The translations under genes and the position numbers were made by a program. A DNA stretch of 64,000 bases from JADHLJ01 sp038118725 (lineage in GTDB: Bacteria > Pseudomonadota > Alphaproteobacteria > Thalassobaculales > Thalassobaculaceae), in NCBI GenBank assembly GCA_038118725.1, contig JAYOIK010000006.1:1-64000 (forward strand), in the 5' to 3' direction. Shown here piece by piece: positions 54,730 through 63,197 of the stretch. Positions within the stretch are counted from its first letter, which is position 1. Every line of letters starts with the position of its first letter. The notes under the pieces were generated by a model. The model did no database searches. It had not been told where the DNA came from and was given only the letters and a program-made list of their open reading frames with translations.

Positions 54730-57039
54730 ATGACACGTTCGCTAGTTGGGCAAAGGCTTTTGCGGAGAGAAGACAACCGGCTGTTGACGGGGCGGGGGCG
54801 GTTCGGCGCCGACATATGGTCGGCCGACGAAGTTTACGCCGTGTTTCTTCGCTCGGAACACGCTCACGCCGACATCCTAGACATCGACACGTCGCCGGCA
54901 CGCGTCCGTCCTGGCGTGATCGCGGTGCTGACCGGTAGCGACTATGTCGCCGACGGGAACTCCAGCCTGTTGCATGTTCGAAACCTTCCCGACCATCTTG
55001 ACCCAACGCAATTTGCTTTCGCTGAAGACGAACTGACGCCAACGCCGCAACCCTTGCCCATCGCCACTGATCGGATCCGTTATGTGGGCGAGATCGTAGC
55101 CGTGGTGATCGCTCGCGATGAGGCAGCGGCTCATGACGCTCTGGAATCCATCGAAGTTGACTATCGGCCATTACCGGCGGTGACCGATGCCCGCGACGCG
55201 CTGGACGATGAGGCGCCGAAGTTGTTCGGCAAGAGCAATGTAGGCGTTCGCGCCGAGCGCGGCGACATCACCGGCGTACGAAACGCGCTTGATGACGCCA
55301 AACATGTGGTGCGCACAACATTGCATAACCATCGCATCCATGGCTGCCCATTGGAGCCGCGTGCCGTTCTCGCCGAGTTTGATCCAGACGAAGACCGTTT
55401 CACTCTGAGAGCGCCGAGCCAGGGTGTGCACCGGTATAAGCGAGCCCTGGCAGCGGCGTTGGCGGTGCCGGCTGACTCAATCCGCGTCATGACCGGCGAT
55501 GTCGGAGGCGGATTCGGGTTGCGTATCCCTTGTGCGAACGAATACCCGCTCCTCTTATGGGCGGCGCGCCGGTGTGCACGGCCTGTAAAATGGACCTGTG
55601 GCCGAGGCGAGAGTTTTTTAGCGGATGTTCACAGCCGCGACACATTTTGCGATGCCGCCCTGGCCATGGATGATGACGGGCGGTTCACCGCGCTGGAGGT
55701 CAACTATCTCGGCAACCTCGGAGCTCATCCGATTTCCTTCGGCGTTTTGTCGAATCTGTTGCGCATGGCCGGGCCGCCTTACGACATTCCGTCCATTGCC
55801 GTTTCGGTGTGTGGTGCTTATACGAATACGGTCCCCACATCGGTGTTCCGTGGCGCGGGTAGGCCGGAGGTGAATCATCTGGTCGAGCAGTTGGTGGACC
55901 TAGCCGCCGGCGAGCTCGATATCGAGTCTTGGGAACTGCGGCGCCGCAACCTCATCCAGGACACCCAGATCCCCTATGAGAGCGGACTTGGGTTGACCTA
56001 CGACAGCGGCGAATTCGCGGATAACTTCGAAAGGGCCTTGGACTTAATGGACATAGACGGTTTGTCCGCCCGACGAGCCGATGCCGCCCGCCGGGGCAAG
56101 TGCTTGGGTATTGGGGCAGTCAATTACCTGGAGTCGCCCGGCGCCGCGCCGTATGAGCGCACCGACGTGTCCGTATCACGCCAGGGCTGGGTGAACGCGA
56201 TCATTGGCACTCAATCGTCGGGCCAAGGGCACGAGACGAGTTTCGCCCAGGTACTGGCGGATGTGCTCGAAATCCCCGCGGACGACGTCTCGATCATGTT
56301 TGGCGACAGCGACGCCATCATCAACGGTTCGGGAACACACGCGGACCGGTCCATGAGGTTGGGTGGAACGGTACTCATACGCGCTGGACAGCGGATCATC
56401 GAGCAGGGCCGCGAGCGGGCCGCGGCAATGCTGGAAGCAGCGGGCGCCGACATCCGATATGCCGAAGGCCGGTTTACTATCGTGGGCACCGACCGATCCG
56501 TCAGCCTATACGAGACCGCCGCGGCGGCACCGCTTGAAGCGACGGGAGAAGTCTCCACCCGGCTGCACACCCATCCCACGGGAGCGGCGGCATGTGAAGT
56601 CGAGATCGATCCGGAAACCGGCGTGCTCAAGGTGATCCGCTACGTCACGGTTGACGATGTGGGCACGGTCGTCAATCCGATGATCGTCGAAGGGCAGATT
56701 CACGGCGGGGCGGCTCAGGGGATCGGCCAAGCGGTTTTTGAACAGACGGTCTACGATCAATCGTCTGGTCAGTTGCTCACCGGCTCCTTGATGGACTATT
56801 GCCTACCACGAGCGGATGACCTGCCGTTCTGTGTAACGCGGCTTGAGGGCTGCCCAACCGCGAGCAACCCGTTAGGTGTCAAGGGCGCGGGCGAAGCGGG
56901 GGCGACGGCCGCGACAGCCGCGGTGCTGAGCGCCGCCACTGACGCCCTGAAAGAGCTGGGTGTTAAGAATTTGTCTATACCCCTCACGCCCGAGCGGGTT
57001 TGGCATGCCATCCGCTCGGCTCCCTCCGGCAAGGTGTAA
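54730..57039 (+). CDS. Xanthine dehydrogenase/CoxL-family molybdopterin-binding subunit, orphan
   Basis: A 769-aa large subunit of the molybdenum hydroxylase family (xanthine dehydrogenase, CO dehydrogenase, aldehyde oxidase type). Motifs are the N-terminal RREDNRLLTGRGRFGADIW, SQGVHRYKRALAAALAVP, VMTGDVGGGFGLRIPCANEY, SVFRGAGRPEVNHLVEQL, IIGTQSSGQGHETSFAQVLA and the catalytic Glu in LGVKGAGEAGATAATAAVLS. It has no AYXCSFR motif, so it is not a form I CO dehydrogenase; the active loop is VFRGAGR. The small [2Fe-2S] and FAD subunits are not present on either side. The gene lies between the truncated TPR gene and an IS6 relic, which suggests a fragment of a transferred operon. Confidence 0.9.
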   Translation: MTRSLVGQRLLRREDNRLLTGRGRFGADIWSADEVYAVFLRSEHAHADILDIDTSPARVRPGVIAVLTGSDYVADGNSSLLHVRNLPDHLDPTQFAFAEDELTPTPQPLPIATDRIRYVGEIVAVVIARDEAAAHDALESIEVDYRPLPAVTDARDALDDEAPKLFGKSNVGVRAERGDITGVRNALDDAKHVVRTTLHNHRIHGCPLEPRAVLAEFDPDEDRFTLRAPSQGVHRYKRALAAALAVPADSIRVMTGDVGGGFGLRIPCANEYPLLLWAARRCARPVKWTCGRGESFLADVHSRDTFCDAALAMDDDGRFTALEVNYLGNLGAHPISFGVLSNLLRMAGPPYDIPSIAVSVCGAYTNTVPTSVFRGAGRPEVNHLVEQLVDLAAGELDIESWELRRRNLIQDTQIPYESGLGLTYDSGEFADNFERALDLMDIDGLSARRADAARRGKCLGIGAVNYLESPGAAPYERTDVSVSRQGWVNAIIGTQSSGQGHETSFAQVLADVLEIPADDVSIMFGDSDAIINGSGTHADRSMRLGGTVLIRAGQRIIEQGRERAAAMLEAAGADIRYAEGRFTIVGTDRSVSLYETAAAAPLEATGEVSTRLHTHPTGAAACEVEIDPETGVLKVIRYVTVDDVGTVVNPMIVEGQIHGGAAQGIGQAVFEQTVYDQSSGQLLTGSLMDYCLPRADDLPFCVTRLEGCPTASNPLGVKGAGEAGATAATAAVLSAATDALKELGVKNLSIPLTPERVWHAIRSAPSGKV

Positions 57040-57097
57040 GCGTGCAATCGGCATCGGATACGACGACGGACATTGTCACACGAAATCGGTTCGAGTC

Positions 57098-57307
57098 CAT
57101 CGCCGAGAGGTATGAACGAAGCCGATCCGTCACAATGACATTTGGTCGGCCATACCGCTTCATTGCCCGCTTCAGGAAGTTCAATGTCGCCCCGCGATCA
57201 CGCAGTTTCGTTGCGAAGACTTCGAGAACCTCGCCCTCATGATCTACGGTCCGCCAGAGATAGCGCGTTTCACCATTGACCCGCACAAACACTTCATCAT
57301 GCGATAA
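57098..57307 (-). mobile_element. IS6-family transposase relic
   Basis: About 70 residues of an IS6/IS26-type DDE transposase. HDEVFVRVNGETRYLWRTVD and EGEVLEVFATKLRDRGATLN, then YGRPNVIVTDRLRSY, hold the first two catalytic Asp residues. The N-terminal helix-turn-helix region and the C-terminal Glu region are missing, and the frame runs into unrelated sequence after SAM. No terminal inverted repeats could be picked out. It sits between the orphan XDH gene and the SPFH gene. Confidence 0.85.
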
Positions 57308-57330
57308 GATGTTGACCGTCGCGTCGGGTG

Positions 57331-58548
57331 TCACGGCTTGCGGGTGAGGCTATCCAATACGCCTTGAACGGTGTTGGCCAATGGGTTCGGTGGTGGTGCG
57401 GTCGTTGGACCCGCGAAACTGGCCGGCGCCGTGGAAGGATCGGGGGCCGCTGATCCGCTCCGACCGGGAATGGTGGTGGTGGAATCACCCGAGGCTCCGG
57501 CGGCTGGTGGCCCACTACTCGGAATGACTCCCGAGGCACTGCCTTCTGTTTCCACCGGTGCCGAGAATGGATTGACCGGAACGGCGCCACTATCGGTTTT
57601 GGGGGACGGATCGCCGGGTTTGGCCTTGCCCTTCTTGTCGATCGTGGGAAGCGTATTATTGATACTATCGGTGTTTAGAATGATAGGCAGGCCATCGGCG
57701 CCGTTGCCGATGATCACGACTTTGGCGTTATCGGATTTGGAAAGTTCCAACGTCGCTTCGATGCCACGCCATCTGAGGTAGCTGTCGGTGATACCGGGGG
57801 CAACGATCTCTTGAAATGACCGGATGCCTTCGGCTTCGATCCGTTTCCGGCGTCGCTCTTTTTCCTCCAACAGCAGACGGAAATCATACGCCTCGCTCAT
57901 ATGGCGAACTTTCTCCTTCTCCTCGATCGCCTGACGCACGAAGGGCGGCAGGTCAATCTCCTCAATCAGGACGTCCTCAAGTTGGATATAGGATTCCTCG
58001 AACGGTACGTTGGAGGAAATATTCGCCAAGGCGTTTTGAAATTGCGCGGCGATCACGTTCTGTACGCGCGCGCGTCGTGTTGAATACAAGTCGGCCGCCT
58101 CGTTCTCACTGATATAGGTCAGCACGAGGGTACGTAGTTGCGGTCTCATCAGCGTTTGAGCATAGTTCGGACCGATACCCTTGTGGAGAAATCCAGCGTA
58201 TTTACTCTCGATTACGAAGCGGGACGAGAGGTTTACCGTGATCGTAAGGCCGTCAACGCTGAGGCCGGTCACTTCTTCATCGATCCGCTGTAGGCGCGCG
58301 TCGTAAATGAAGATCTTGTCCCAGGGAAGGATGAAATGGATGCCTTCCTTTAGGGTCGAGTTGGGTGATGTGACCGTGCCGTCGAGAAACCGATACCACA
58401 TCACGCCAACATGGCCGGCGGCAATGTTATAGACGATCAGCGGCCACATGACCGCGAACATTAAGGCGGCGACTCCGGCGACGCCAAAAAACTCCATCCA
58501 ATGCCGGTCAACCCAGCCAACAAACGCCCGCAGGCCGCGATTAATCAT
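57331..58548 (-). CDS. SPFH/prohibitin-family membrane protein
   Basis: A 405-aa prohibitin/stomatin-like (SPFH, band 7) protein. An N-terminal TM segment (FFGVAGVAALMFAVMWPLIV, about 20-40) is followed by the SPFH domain, VGVMWYRFLDGTVTSPNSTL through SRFVIESKYAGFLHKGIGPN and EEIDLPPFVRQAIEEKEKVR, then a basic coiled coil (RLLLEEKERRRKRIEAEGIR), and a low-complexity Pro/Ser/Ala-rich tail from about 310. The outline fits HflK-like proteins that form large membrane rings, but it lacks the partner HflC and there is no FtsH nearby. Its ATG at 58548 overlaps the stop of the ABC gene by 8 bp (ATGATTAA), so the two are translationally coupled; a functional link is likely. Confidence 0.85.
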   Translation of the reverse strand: MINRGLRAFVGWVDRHWMEFFGVAGVAALMFAVMWPLIVYNIAAGHVGVMWYRFLDGTVTSPNSTLKEGIHFILPWDKIFIYDARLQRIDEEVTGLSVDGLTITVNLSSRFVIESKYAGFLHKGIGPNYAQTLMRPQLRTLVLTYISENEAADLYSTRRARVQNVIAAQFQNALANISSNVPFEESYIQLEDVLIEEIDLPPFVRQAIEEKEKVRHMSEAYDFRLLLEEKERRRKRIEAEGIRSFQEIVAPGITDSYLRWRGIEATLELSKSDNAKVVIIGNGADGLPIILNTDSINNTLPTIDKKGKAKPGDPSPKTDSGAVPVNPFSAPVETEGSASGVIPSSGPPAAGASGDSTTTIPGRSGSAAPDPSTAPASFAGPTTAPPPNPLANTVQGVLDSLTRKP

Positions 58549-60241
58549 GGAATTTGTCCGGGTCAAAATCGGCGATCATCCCGTCCTCCATGTGCAATTG
58601 ATGTTCGGCGGTGTCGAAAAAGCGGCTGTCATGGGTTACCGCGACAATAGTGTGCCCTTGCTCGCGCAGCAGCGGAAGCAGTTCCCTGTAAAATTTGCGC
58701 CGGAACATGGGGTCCTGATCGGCGGCCCATTCGTCGAGCACCAGAATGGGTTTATGCTCCAAGACCGAAGCGACCAAGGCGAGGCGCTTGCGTTGTCCGG
58801 TAGACAGATCGGCGGTGGAAAAGACGCCGTCGACTAGGTTAACCTTATCTTGGATTTCCAGGTGCTGCATCCATTCATCCGCCTCGTCGAGATATTTTGA
58901 TTCCACGCCGTCGAGGTGTCGCGAGAGGTGAAAATCCCCGAAGATCGCCGCGAATAACTCTCGATAATCTTGAATTTTCGATCGACGTACCGCCACCCCA
59001 TCCAACAGGAGTTGGCCTTTGGTGAGCGGGTAGAGGCCAGTCAAAACGCGAAGGAGTGTCGACTTTCCGGAACCATTGCCCCCGGTAATGAACAAGGTCT
59101 CCCCGCGTGTGATCTTCAGATCGAACGGGCCGATCTTGAAAGCACCGGCCGGATCATCGGGGGGGGCTGGAAATTGGAACACGGCGCCCCGTAATTCAAT
59201 CGTGGAAAATGTCGGAGTAGCACTTTCTTCATCGGTTTCGTCATGGTCTTCGTGCACATCACCATTTGTCGACAGCCCCGCTAGACGTGCCTCCAAATCC
59301 ATGATGGCATCAGCTGCCGCGGATGCGTTCTCGAAGATTGGAATGGACCCGATAAGTCCGGCGATTGGCCCGATTATGAAAAGCACGGCGGTGGTCGATT
59401 TCTGAACCTCGTCGGAATAATCCGAGGAAAGTATCGGCACAATGAAAACCATGGTGCCAAGGAGCAGATAGAACGACATCTGCGAGAAAACGAAATTCTT
59501 CGCCAGCAATGTTTGAGTATGGCCTCGCGCCTCCGCCGCCGAGGCGCTGATATCAGCCGCGCGCCGTATAATCGCGCGGGTTTTACGCCGGCTTAACTTC
59601 GCCTCCTTGAAACCGTTCAGAAGGTCGTCGATCGCGGAATAAACACCGTTGTCCATTTCGAGCGTCGAACGCAGGCCGGCGCGAACGGAAAATGACTTGC
59701 GGAAATAAATCGATAAAGCCACCGCCATGAATGCGATCAGAACAAAGAAAGAAGTTAGCGATAAATAGGCGATATAGGCGGTCGTGAAGACGATCAATAT
59801 GGCCATTTGCACGGCGATCGTGAGGGTCGAGGCGGACTGAGATAGCGTTTGGGTGTGGCGGGCGACACCACTATAGATCACCGAGCGCCCCAATTGTTCG
59901 ATGTCCAGCAGTTCGCAGTCTCGCAGCCGGCGAACGATGCGCATGCGGACCCGATGGATAACCCCTTCAATCTGGTCCGCAGCCTGGATCAGGATCCATC
60001 GCTGGGCGAACATGTAGACAAGGATCGCGGCGCCAAACGCCACCGCGAAAAGCGGGCGGCTTTCGGATTGCTCCGCATGCTCCGCCGCTGTGTTGATTAT
60101 GGCGAGAATGAGCGCATTGCTAAGGCCCGCGATCGCCGCGACGCCCAAGGCTTTTCTCGGCGCCAATGTGGTCTCGGATATTAGAAAGCGCCCAAGACTA
60201 CTTTCCGTGAAAAGAAATCTCGCGGAGAAACTTTCCGCCAT
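58541..60241 (-). CDS. PvdE/SyrD-like cyclic-peptide-type ABC exporter
   Basis: A 566-aa half-transporter ABC exporter resembling TIGR01194 (PvdE, SyrD). The TM domain of about six helices spans roughly 30-320. An acidic linker (GDVHEDHDETDEESATP, about 327-343) separates it from the ATPase domain, which has Walker A FITGGNGSGKSTL, signature LSTGQRKRLALVASVLEHKP in the form typical of this family, and Walker B PILVLDEWAADQDP, ending VAVTHDSRFFDTAEHQLHME. PvdE exports pyoverdine precursor to the periplasm. No NRPS, precursor-peptide or siderophore gene is in the window, so its cargo is unknown. It probably works with the SPFH protein it overlaps. Confidence 0.88.
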   Translation of the reverse strand: MAESFSARFLFTESSLGRFLISETTLAPRKALGVAAIAGLSNALILAIINTAAEHAEQSESRPLFAVAFGAAILVYMFAQRWILIQAADQIEGVIHRVRMRIVRRLRDCELLDIEQLGRSVIYSGVARHTQTLSQSASTLTIAVQMAILIVFTTAYIAYLSLTSFFVLIAFMAVALSIYFRKSFSVRAGLRSTLEMDNGVYSAIDDLLNGFKEAKLSRRKTRAIIRRAADISASAAEARGHTQTLLAKNFVFSQMSFYLLLGTMVFIVPILSSDYSDEVQKSTTAVLFIIGPIAGLIGSIPIFENASAAADAIMDLEARLAGLSTNGDVHEDHDETDEESATPTFSTIELRGAVFQFPAPPDDPAGAFKIGPFDLKITRGETLFITGGNGSGKSTLLRVLTGLYPLTKGQLLLDGVAVRRSKIQDYRELFAAIFGDFHLSRHLDGVESKYLDEADEWMQHLEIQDKVNLVDGVFSTADLSTGQRKRLALVASVLEHKPILVLDEWAADQDPMFRRKFYRELLPLLREQGHTIVAVTHDSRFFDTAEHQLHMEDGMIADFDPDKFHD

Positions 60242-60264
60242 CTTCTACGTCCCTTTCGGCTCCG

Positions 60265-60459
60265 TCACTGTCCGCTAGTGGACGTTGGAGCCTTCAAAAT
60301 GGGGAGGGGACGGACAATGGAAAAAATGATTCCGACCAACAATGGCGTGAAGATCATGGATAGCAGGAATACTCCCATGGCGCCAACCCGCGTGCGTCGC
60401 CCCACGATCGCTAGCAACGCGCAGAAAAATACGTAGATTCCGATCATGACCGGTGTCAT
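60265..60459 (-). CDS. Small membrane protein, 64 aa
   Basis: A 64-aa protein with two likely TM helices: MIGIYVFFCALLAIVGRR and VGAMGVFLLSMIFTPLLVGI, then a short tail PILKAPTSTSGQ. GGAGG lies 7-9 bases before the ATG at 60459 and decides this start over an upstream TTG. Small proteins of this two-helix form are found beside transport genes, but I do not recognise a family. Its stop is 23 bp before the ABC exporter start, so it probably belongs to the same operon. Confidence 0.75.
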   Translation of the reverse strand: MTPVMIGIYVFFCALLAIVGRRTRVGAMGVFLLSMIFTPLLVGIIFSIVRPLPILKAPTSTSGQ

Positions 60460-60543
60460 TTTTCGACCTCCACTAGGCGGCGCCAAAATTACAGCGCCGC
60501 GGCCTGGAATTACTCCCTAGCCGCGGCGCGTTTAGCAGATGAC

Positions 60544-61020
60544 TTAAGCCGCGGCCTTCGCTTTGGCGCCGTCTTCGGCGGGAGCCGCATCGAACTCGGC
60601 CTTGAAATGATCCCGCATCGCTTCCGGGTCGAAGTTCAAGACGTTGCCGCCGGCTTCGAAATGCTGCACGAAAACCCGACCGATCGCATAGGTCGACGCG
60701 CTGGAGAATGCTGGCGCCGTCACGGCTCCGAGGAAAGTCCCCACACCAGGTATGGCCTTGATGAAACTTGACGCTCCGCGCGCGAGAGCCGAGGGAAGCG
60801 CGCTTCCGATCAGGCCCGCGATAATTGACTTAACGGCGTTCCGAGAGAACGGAATATCGTAGATCGCCGCGAGGTCGGCGACCATTTTTACCTGAATGGC
60901 GGATACCGCGGCCAAATCCACATACGGAATGGGAAGAAAGGCCGCGCCAGCGGACCAACCCATATATGTCTTGATGATGCTTGACGCTTCGTTGCGCCGA
61001 TCTTCTACATTCTCGTCCAT
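60544..61020 (-). CDS. DUF697-family protein
   Basis: A 158-aa protein of the DUF697 family (as in YcjF and some GTPase-linked proteins). The core has SIIKTYMGWSAGAAFLPIPY, VSAIQVKMVADLAAIYDIPF, SIIAGLIGSALPSALARGAS and PGVGTFLGAVTAPAFSSAST, all rather hydrophobic with Gly and Ala, so it probably contacts or enters the membrane. A charged Ala-rich tail ends it. The function of this family is not known. GGTAAGGG precedes the ATG. Distance to the small membrane gene is 84 bp on the same strand. Confidence 0.8.
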   Translation of the reverse strand: MDENVEDRRNEASSIIKTYMGWSAGAAFLPIPYVDLAAVSAIQVKMVADLAAIYDIPFSRNAVKSIIAGLIGSALPSALARGASSFIKAIPGVGTFLGAVTAPAFSSASTYAIGRVFVQHFEAGGNVLNFDPEAMRDHFKAEFDAAPAEDGAKAKAAA

Positions 61021-61148
61021 GGTGCCCTTACCTCATGTTGGAAAGCGTTGCTACAACGGCGAAACGCGCCAAGTTTATCATCGTTTAGACTTAATGCTAC
61101 TCTTTTACAACGATAAACTATCACGCTCGTCCGGTAGGGAGCAAGGCT

Positions 61149-63182
61149 TTAGAACGTCTTGCCGAAGCGCACGCGGGGAACGATGAAGCCTTGGTTGGAC
61201 GATGTGCCGAACCTTGCCGCGAGAGATGCTTCGATTTCAGTTCCACCGCCCAGGCCAAACCGTAGGCCAAGATCCAAGGAGAGAGTATCTTGACCACCAC
61301 CATCCGCGTCCGCGGTAACCCGCTGACCAGACGGCAACGCCGCGTTTACATCCCAGTCGAGTTCCGCGATGTCATGTTCCCAAGTCGCGGTGGCGTAGGG
61401 AGTCATCGTTCCGCCGCTGATCGGAATTACCGTCCAGGCGTTTAGCCCGAGGCCTGCTCGAACCCGCGAGAGCGAACTGTCCTGAACCGTCAGGTTAAGG
61501 AACTCCGCGTCGTTTTCGGTGTAACCGTCGACCTCCGTCGAGGCGACGGAGACCCTGGCGAGCGGCACAAGCCAAACGGTTTGATTTCCGAACCTGCTTG
61601 AAAAGTCGTAGCGGCCTTCAATTTCACCGGAATAGGCCCAACCGTCGGTTTCGGCCCGCGCGGTCGGTAGGACGCTGAAGCTCGTTTCACGCTTGATGTC
61701 GTCGTAATCCAGCATATGGCCCGAAATTTGGGTGGTAAGCGACAGTTTGCCCGAGCGCACACCACCGAAAACTCCAAGAGAGTAGGACCGGCTATCGAAT
61801 GACCCGCCACCACTAATGTCCACATCCTGATCCATGAGGCCGAAATGAGCACCCACGATGGCAGGGAAACTGTTTCCGCCGAACCGATGGTCGATGCCGA
61901 CGACAGTGCCGCGTGAATCATAGTCATAGCCCGAGAAAACGCCGCGAGACGCCCGGGTGCCCAGATTGTTCGCGGCCAGGACGAATAATGAATTGTCACC
62001 CGCGCGAGATACCCGTGGGTCGGGCGTTGAATCCAAGGCCGGGAAGGCGGCCGTCTCGGTACGCCATGAGTCGAGATGCCCTCGAACACCGCTTGCCACC
62101 GCCTCGGTCTGGACGAGACCCGCATCAGGAACCGTGGCCAGTCGACCTCCATCGACATCGACAGCCTGAATCGTCGATTCGAACAGCTCGGCGATATAAG
62201 CGTGAGCGGCGGTGGTGGGATGAGTCCCATCCCAAAAAAGCGTGGCTGTTTCATCCGCGACCGTCGGGCAGGCCCCGGTGGACGTTCCCAATCCATCATC
62301 GGTAATGCAGCCAATGGTCAGGTTGGTAAAACCGTAGCGCGAGGGATTGGTGAAAAAATCGTCATAAAGTCCCGCTACATCGACCAACACCACATCCATT
62401 CCGGTCGCGGACCGAACATTTTGCAGGCGGGTTGGAAGTTCGATGTTGTGGAGATTCGCCGCGTCTTCGGCCGTCTGCGCGCCGGTCGTGCCGAGGGCGG
62501 AAACGAATGATGGGATTTTGCTCAGATCGAAAATGTTGAACACGACCGCCCGCTTGGCGCCAAGCGCGCTGATCCGCGTAAGGCCGGATTCGATATTGTC
62601 GAGAACGCCATCAACCGATTGCGCGGTAGTGAGCCCCCCGCTGCTTTGCGCGAAAGCGGAATAGTCATTGCCACCCGTCCAAACCGCGAAAACCGAGCCG
62701 CTGAGATCCGACACGCGACCGGTGCTTGCATAGCCCTCCAGGTCGTCCAGTACGGAAAGAAAGCCGGGTGCGCTCAACAGCTCTTCCGTTCCACTTCTCG
62801 ATCCGCCAAAAGCGAAACTCAGGCTAGCGCCGGGTTGCGCGCCGGGATCCAGCGATGTGTCGCACGAACCGGAGTTGGCGATCGTGGCATTCTCGGTCGT
62901 GCATTCAGTGCTGCTGAAATAGTAATCGGCATAGGTCAACTGCGTGGACGCAAGCCGATCCGTCCAGTTGATGCCATTTGAAAACCTACCGTCGAAATAG
63001 GGCGGTGTAAGCGGCGTGATCGCAACCGGAATGCCCGCGTTGTTCAATCGCGTGGTGAAAGCGAAACTGTTCTGGTTGTCGACGAGGCTGTCTCCCATGA
63101 AGACATAGCGTTCAGAGGCATTCGCCGCGCCGACCGAGAACAAGATGCTCGCGCTTAACGCTATCAATGTGATCCATTTCAT
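61149..63182 (-). CDS. GDSL-esterase autotransporter (EstA-like)
   Basis: A 677-aa type Va autotransporter. A Sec signal (MKWITLIALSASILFSVGAA, cut near ANAS) is followed by an SGNH/GDSL hydrolase passenger (about 22-370). Block I is FMGDSLVDNQNSF with the Ser, block II FGGSRSGTEEL with the Gly, block III VWTGGNDYS with the Asn, and block V FWDGTHPTTAAHAY with the Asp and His. The C-terminal beta-barrel (about 400-677) ends VRFGKTF, with the terminal Phe needed for outer-membrane insertion. It probably shows esterase or lipase activity at the cell surface. It begins 15 bp after the OMP gene stop on the same strand. Confidence 0.92.
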   Translation of the reverse strand: MKWITLIALSASILFSVGAANASERYVFMGDSLVDNQNSFAFTTRLNNAGIPVAITPLTPPYFDGRFSNGINWTDRLASTQLTYADYYFSSTECTTENATIANSGSCDTSLDPGAQPGASLSFAFGGSRSGTEELLSAPGFLSVLDDLEGYASTGRVSDLSGSVFAVWTGGNDYSAFAQSSGGLTTAQSVDGVLDNIESGLTRISALGAKRAVVFNIFDLSKIPSFVSALGTTGAQTAEDAANLHNIELPTRLQNVRSATGMDVVLVDVAGLYDDFFTNPSRYGFTNLTIGCITDDGLGTSTGACPTVADETATLFWDGTHPTTAAHAYIAELFESTIQAVDVDGGRLATVPDAGLVQTEAVASGVRGHLDSWRTETAAFPALDSTPDPRVSRAGDNSLFVLAANNLGTRASRGVFSGYDYDSRGTVVGIDHRFGGNSFPAIVGAHFGLMDQDVDISGGGSFDSRSYSLGVFGGVRSGKLSLTTQISGHMLDYDDIKRETSFSVLPTARAETDGWAYSGEIEGRYDFSSRFGNQTVWLVPLARVSVASTEVDGYTENDAEFLNLTVQDSSLSRVRAGLGLNAWTVIPISGGTMTPYATATWEHDIAELDWDVNAALPSGQRVTADADGGGQDTLSLDLGLRFGLGGGTEIEASLAARFGTSSNQGFIVPRVRFGKTF

Positions 63183-63197
63183 GAACTCGGTCCTTAC

